From the NCBI GenBank assembly GCA_008921705.1, contig VFFE01009081.1, positions 729,912 to 793,911 of the forward strand: a DNA stretch of 64,000 bases. Reading direction: 5' to 3'. The position numbers and the translations under genes were made by a program. The stretch's first letter is position 1, and the number at the start of each line of letters is the position of its first letter. The notes beneath the pieces are model-generated. The model did no database searches, was not told where the DNA came from, and saw nothing but the letters and a program-made list of their open reading frames with translations. Source of the stretch: Burhinus oedicnemus (lineage: Eukaryota; Chordata; Aves; Charadriiformes; Burhinidae). Positions 59,707-64,000 of the stretch are shown piece after piece.

Positions 59707-62670
59707 TGGACATATGGGATGATGGGACGTATATGGGACATAACAAAAAAAAAAGAACAAAAAACCCCTACACTGAATTTTCAGAGTCATGTTTCGTGTC
59801 CAAATTCACACAAACTTTGAAAATTTGAAACGTTTTTACAATGGCTAAAAACCAGTAGAATCTTACTTAGAGGTAATGAATAAAGCATGCCCAGAGGTAA
59901 AACTAGTTTTTTGATTTTAATTGAAAATCTTTAAGAATAAATAAAAAAACAAAGTAAACATTTCTATTAGCTTAGGAATTCTCGGGTAATTAACATTCTC
60001 CGGTAACATTCTCTAACATACCTGCTTTCTGCCTTTCTCTCCTGTAGCAAAAATATCAAATAAATAAGAACACTTTATTACTATGCTGTAGCGCAAACTC
60101 TTCCAAGAAGCATCCAGCCATTGCTCAATGTTCTTAAAACATGTCTCAAGTTGCCCAAGATGTGAACAAACAACCCAAGGCACCCAAAGAATTTGTCAGC
60201 TTTAGTTCTCAAAGAGCAATTTCTGATGTTTCTGCAGAACTGCTATGTAAAAGAGCTCATCTAGATCAATCCCACCAGATCATCAGTTACAGTACAAAAA
60301 GGCTTCACAAAATGCATTCCCTGAAAATGTCATTTGAAAAGGGGTGGCGGGATGCAGAGAGAGGTGAGGAAGAGAGAAATCTCAGAAAACACAGACCAGG
60401 CGCTTTCACGTTTTTAAATGAAAGGTTTTGTATGTCTCCTTTGCAATATCTACTTTTTACTTTTTATATCTCTTATACATGAAAAATGGAAATAGTGATT
60501 TTGTCAAGTATTGAAATCAACAGAAATTTCCTTTTAAATAAGTGTCTCTTTCACAGATAACTTCAGAATTCATGGCGCTATGGTGGGGTTTTTTTGCTAA
60601 TAGGATTGAAAGCAAATGCTGAAATCTCCATAAAATGCATTTTCCATTTCCTGCATAGTCTATTATGTGACTATGTACAGAATTGCTCAGTAAAATACTC
60701 TACAAAATTATTTCCCGTACTTCAAAAACTGGAAGAATCCCGGTGTGCTATCACCCAAGCTAGCACCTACAAGCTGTAAGCCAGTAGTTCTATTAGCACC
60801 AGAACGAATGGACTCTAATGCCCACAGATTTCAGTCGTCGTCTTATTCGAGTTTTTAAATTGACAGACCGAGGCTGCAGAACAAGCTCAGCCCATATGAG
60901 ACAGCAGAAAATGCGTATAATAAAGAATTCTCAAAGGAGGAGGGAATCCATGGGTGCCTATTTATAAAACACAAGCTCTAATTATCCCCTTCGCAGACAC
61001 GAGGCATTCATAGCGTCACTGCTCTGGATTCTCACTCGCCTGAGAAGACTCGACTTGTGCTGCATGCCCCCGCCGCAGTGGCACGGCAGACAGGCTACGT
61101 GTGCAGCGATACACACGGAAAGTCAGGAGGCGGGAGTCATTCCCACCTTACGTCCATCATCTGAGCAGTTAGACCCAACGGTGCAGGGGGGGGCAAAAAA
61201 AGGTGGAACAATTTCTTCTTTAGCATCTACAGAGGCATCAGGAAGAGCAGTACTGACCCCGCACCTTGTAAATCAGCTTTCTTAACCCAAGAGAAGCATG
61301 GAAATGCTACGCTTACGCGAGACGTTCCTTGGGAAACCCAGACCCTTCTGCTTGACAGGAGCGCACGCGTGTCTTTAGGCTCTTGGTTGGCTTAGCCAGC
61401 CCTCTGTGGGATAAGACTGCACACAGTACAAGGCTATCAATAAAACTTTAGTCATATGTGGGTGAATGAAAACATTTTCTTCACCATATGGTATACTATG
61501 GAAATAATTGCCAAATGACAGAAGCTCACTAATATTGATGCCAAATACATAGATAATACTGTCAACTTGTGAGCAGCCTACATTTTCCTATTTTAAGACA
61601 TACAAGTGAGCGCAGTTTGAAAACATCCACAAGAAGCTTCAGACTGAAGAACGCTGCAAAGACACAGATTCCCAATATGCCTAGAAAGTGTTGGGGTTTT
61701 TTTAATTGTTTGGAGCTCTCTTGATTCACAAAGGTAAAGAGCAGAGTTTGCTATGCAAAGAGGTAGCTTTAAATAAATTTCAGAAAAAACGGTAAGTGTC
61801 AAGTCACAAGCATCCTGCCTTGCTAGGAATACATCTTCTTCTGGCTACTGTTCTGTCGTGAGGAAATATTCTCCTTGTTGGGTCTGGAAGTGGAGCAGAG
61901 GAGGGAAATCTGGAGTTTGTGGTGCAACAATTTGCAGCTTTCTCTGCTCGAGACAAGTCAAGGCACTTACTGTAATAGCGCGGTATAATGCTTATAAACA
62001 AAATGCTTTTTTAGTGTTAAGGAAGTGCACAAACATTTTTCAAGTACCCTTGCTGCTAACATAAGACCATTTTATGAGCCTAAGGATTATATATGCAGTG
62101 TATTTCAAGCTTATAAAACAAACCGTAGCTGTTCCTTTGGTATTTTTTAGATGTGCAGAATAGCCATTACCGAAACTACCAGATTTTAAATCACATTTCC
62201 TAACCGAGGCATTTGTATTTTACAGTGGCTTGTATTGGGATCCCTCACTGTTACAGTCAGAGTTTATAACTTGGAAAAGACAGGATGTGCTACATGTCAA
62301 AACTTAACAAGTGTGGACAGTCTGTGAATCTGTGCTCAGCAGCCCAGATCATTCTTTCGTGCTAGGATTTCATTTATTCATCAGGGAGCATTTTGTCTAA
62401 ATAACCTCTGACATCTCACGCAAATGTTTTGACCTTGGGAGAAAAGCGCCGTCCGCTCATGTGCTTCGCAGGATGGAAGGTCAGGGACTGCGCGTGCAGA
62501 GCAGGAGGGATCGGAGGAGTCAGGGTGCTCTCCTTTTCCTGCCTGATGACCAGCACCCCTGTTGTGGACCTGGTGGCAGGGCAAAAAGCCTCCACCAGCA
62601 TTACAATAATCAACCCTACCCTTATTACTACAATAAGGGGACCCCATCCCCTATTTTATGACCAAGAAAA

Positions 62671-62708
62671 CAACAACAACAACAACAATTTGATTTTTTT
62701 TTTTTTTT
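62671..62708. repeat. (CAA)6 followed by a T15 run
   Basis: Six CAA units at 62671-62688, then TTTGA, then T at 62694-62708. A short (CAA)5 also occurs at 8824-8838. Both are simple repeats. Confidence 0.9.
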
Positions 62709-64000
62709 GTGTCCTATAGTATGACTCATACACTTCCCTTTGGGCCACAGTCATCTCCAGTATAATACTATGGGATCTCTTGTTTTTTCTTTTTACAGCA
62801 CACTAAAGAGTACACGCTAGTTGCCTGGAAATATGAGAGCCTGTCACATTCAAATTGCTCATCTAAAAGCATTATTCTTTAATTCTTGGGACTAATCAAA
62901 CCAAATTCTTCCAATCCATACTCGTACTCCACCAACCATTCTTGTCGGTGTCTTGTGGAAGATCTCTAGCTGCTTGGCAGTGCTTGTTGCCCCTGCCAGC
63001 TTGGGGTCACTTGGGTACCTCTTACTCCACCACTGAAACCTCTGCAAGCCCAGACCCTGAGCAACCGGATCCAACTTCAGCCCTGGCCCTGCCCTGGCCA
63101 GCAGCTTGTACCAGAGGCCCTGGAAAGGCCCCTCCGAGCCGTCATCGTTTTGTGTTTCTACGATTCAGAGCAGCACCAAGGCAAGCCAGATGCCGAGGGT
63201 GCAGCACGCGCCAGTGCACCGTGCCGTGTTGACGGTGACCACCAGTAACTGCACTGAACAGGATTTTCTGGACCATCACGCATCCGTTCCAGAGTAGCTT
63301 TATCTCCCCGGCTTTTGTAATACCTTTCTTTACAAAAATGTTTTGCAGGAAAATATCAAACTTCCTAAAATCAAGTAGATTTCCATAATGCTCTTTCCTT
63401 ATTCACAAGGTCTGTTATCCTGTAGCAAAAGCAGAAATGAGAAGATATGAGATGGGATGAGTTTTTAAAGGGGGAGGGGGGAGGATTATTTATTTTTTTA
63501 TATGCAGCACACTGGATGGAGGATATGAAGACCGCTGATCACAGCGTATCAAATAAAACAACCTGATAAATTCATTAATGTGGTGACTTCATATTATCAT
63601 ACTCAGTTCTCTATTTGATTTACATGTATAATTTAGCTTACTCATTTAATCTCATTAATAAAATATCAGATTAAAAGTCTGTGTGGACTGCATGTTTTCT
63701 CCCCAGGTATTAAGATTAAAAACCCAAGGAATCTCCAGATAGTGACTGTGTAAATCTCTGAGCGATGGTACAGAGCAATGCCTTATAGCACTTCCGTAGC
63801 TGATGCTTGAATCACGGCACTTCCGGAGCCTATAGGAAACAATATTTGCATATGAGTCTTTTCTTTTAACTAACAACAGGGGTTTCAGGACCTGCGAGGA
63901 GTGGCTGTGGTGGGTATCAACCAGCCATCAGAAAGGTTGATCACTGTCCTGAAAAATCAATCTCTGCTTCTCACAGGGTTGTTAAGTGAAAATGCACCTG

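Larger units (their letters stand above)
56701..64000. other. Intergenic sequence upstream of NEGR1
   Basis: AT-rich unique DNA with simple repeats at 57571-57730, 58497-58533, 59696-59706 and 62671-62708 and a slightly GC-richer part at 62950-63240. No coding region, RNA gene or further transposon is recognised. Confidence 0.6.

Overview
This window is vertebrate, almost certainly bird, nuclear DNA. The evidence is several CR1 retrotransposon copies with the usual avian 3' ends, a solo endogenous-retrovirus-type LTR, AT-rich noncoding sequence broken by short GC-rich islands, and one recognisable exon. It contains no bacterial operons, CRISPR arrays or phage. I cannot name the species.

The one protein-coding feature I can support is exon 1 of NEGR1 (neuronal growth regulator 1, also called neurotractin or Kilon, an IgLON cell-adhesion protein). 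It lies on the minus strand at 53444-53613 and ends in a clear splice donor. It encodes the signal peptide and the first residues of Ig domain 1. Everything at lower coordinates (1-53443) therefore reads as the 5' part of NEGR1 intron 1, which is very long in vertebrates. Everything above about 54000 is 5'-flanking or intergenic DNA. The exon sits in a CpG island (about 53261-53990) that also holds a 20-N assembly gap and an RFX-type X-box.

Layout by region:
1-53443, intron 1: mostly unique AT-rich DNA. It holds a 1.8-kb 5'-truncated CR1 with a reverse-transcriptase relic (3485-5292), an internally deleted CR1 (11715-12510), small CR1 pieces (15597-15660, 23137-23677, 41733-41942) and a much older CR1 relic (about 28400-29240). 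It also holds a GC-rich CACCGC minisatellite (26620-26880), a GGAT microsatellite (42974-43050), a 0.7-kb two-subunit minisatellite (44988-45686) and several small CpG islets (notably 21340-21515 and 50440-50690).
53261-53360: a perfect inverted repeat with 49-bp arms and a 2-nt centre, at the intronic edge of the CpG island, 84 bp beyond the exon 1 donor.
54000-64000, upstream of NEGR1: a CR1 piece (55733-55870), a solo LTR in the same orientation as NEGR1 (55978-56700), then unique AT-rich sequence with simple repeats and no gene.

I found no previously undescribed gene system. The observations most worth following up are the 49-bp palindrome beside NEGR1 exon 1, the sense-oriented solo LTR 2.4 kb upstream of the start codon, the two-unit minisatellite, the CR1 whose endonuclease and reverse-transcriptase ends are fused by deletion, and a few candidate intronic regulatory elements. 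No database search was run. Family assignments rest on recognising the translated or nucleotide sequence.
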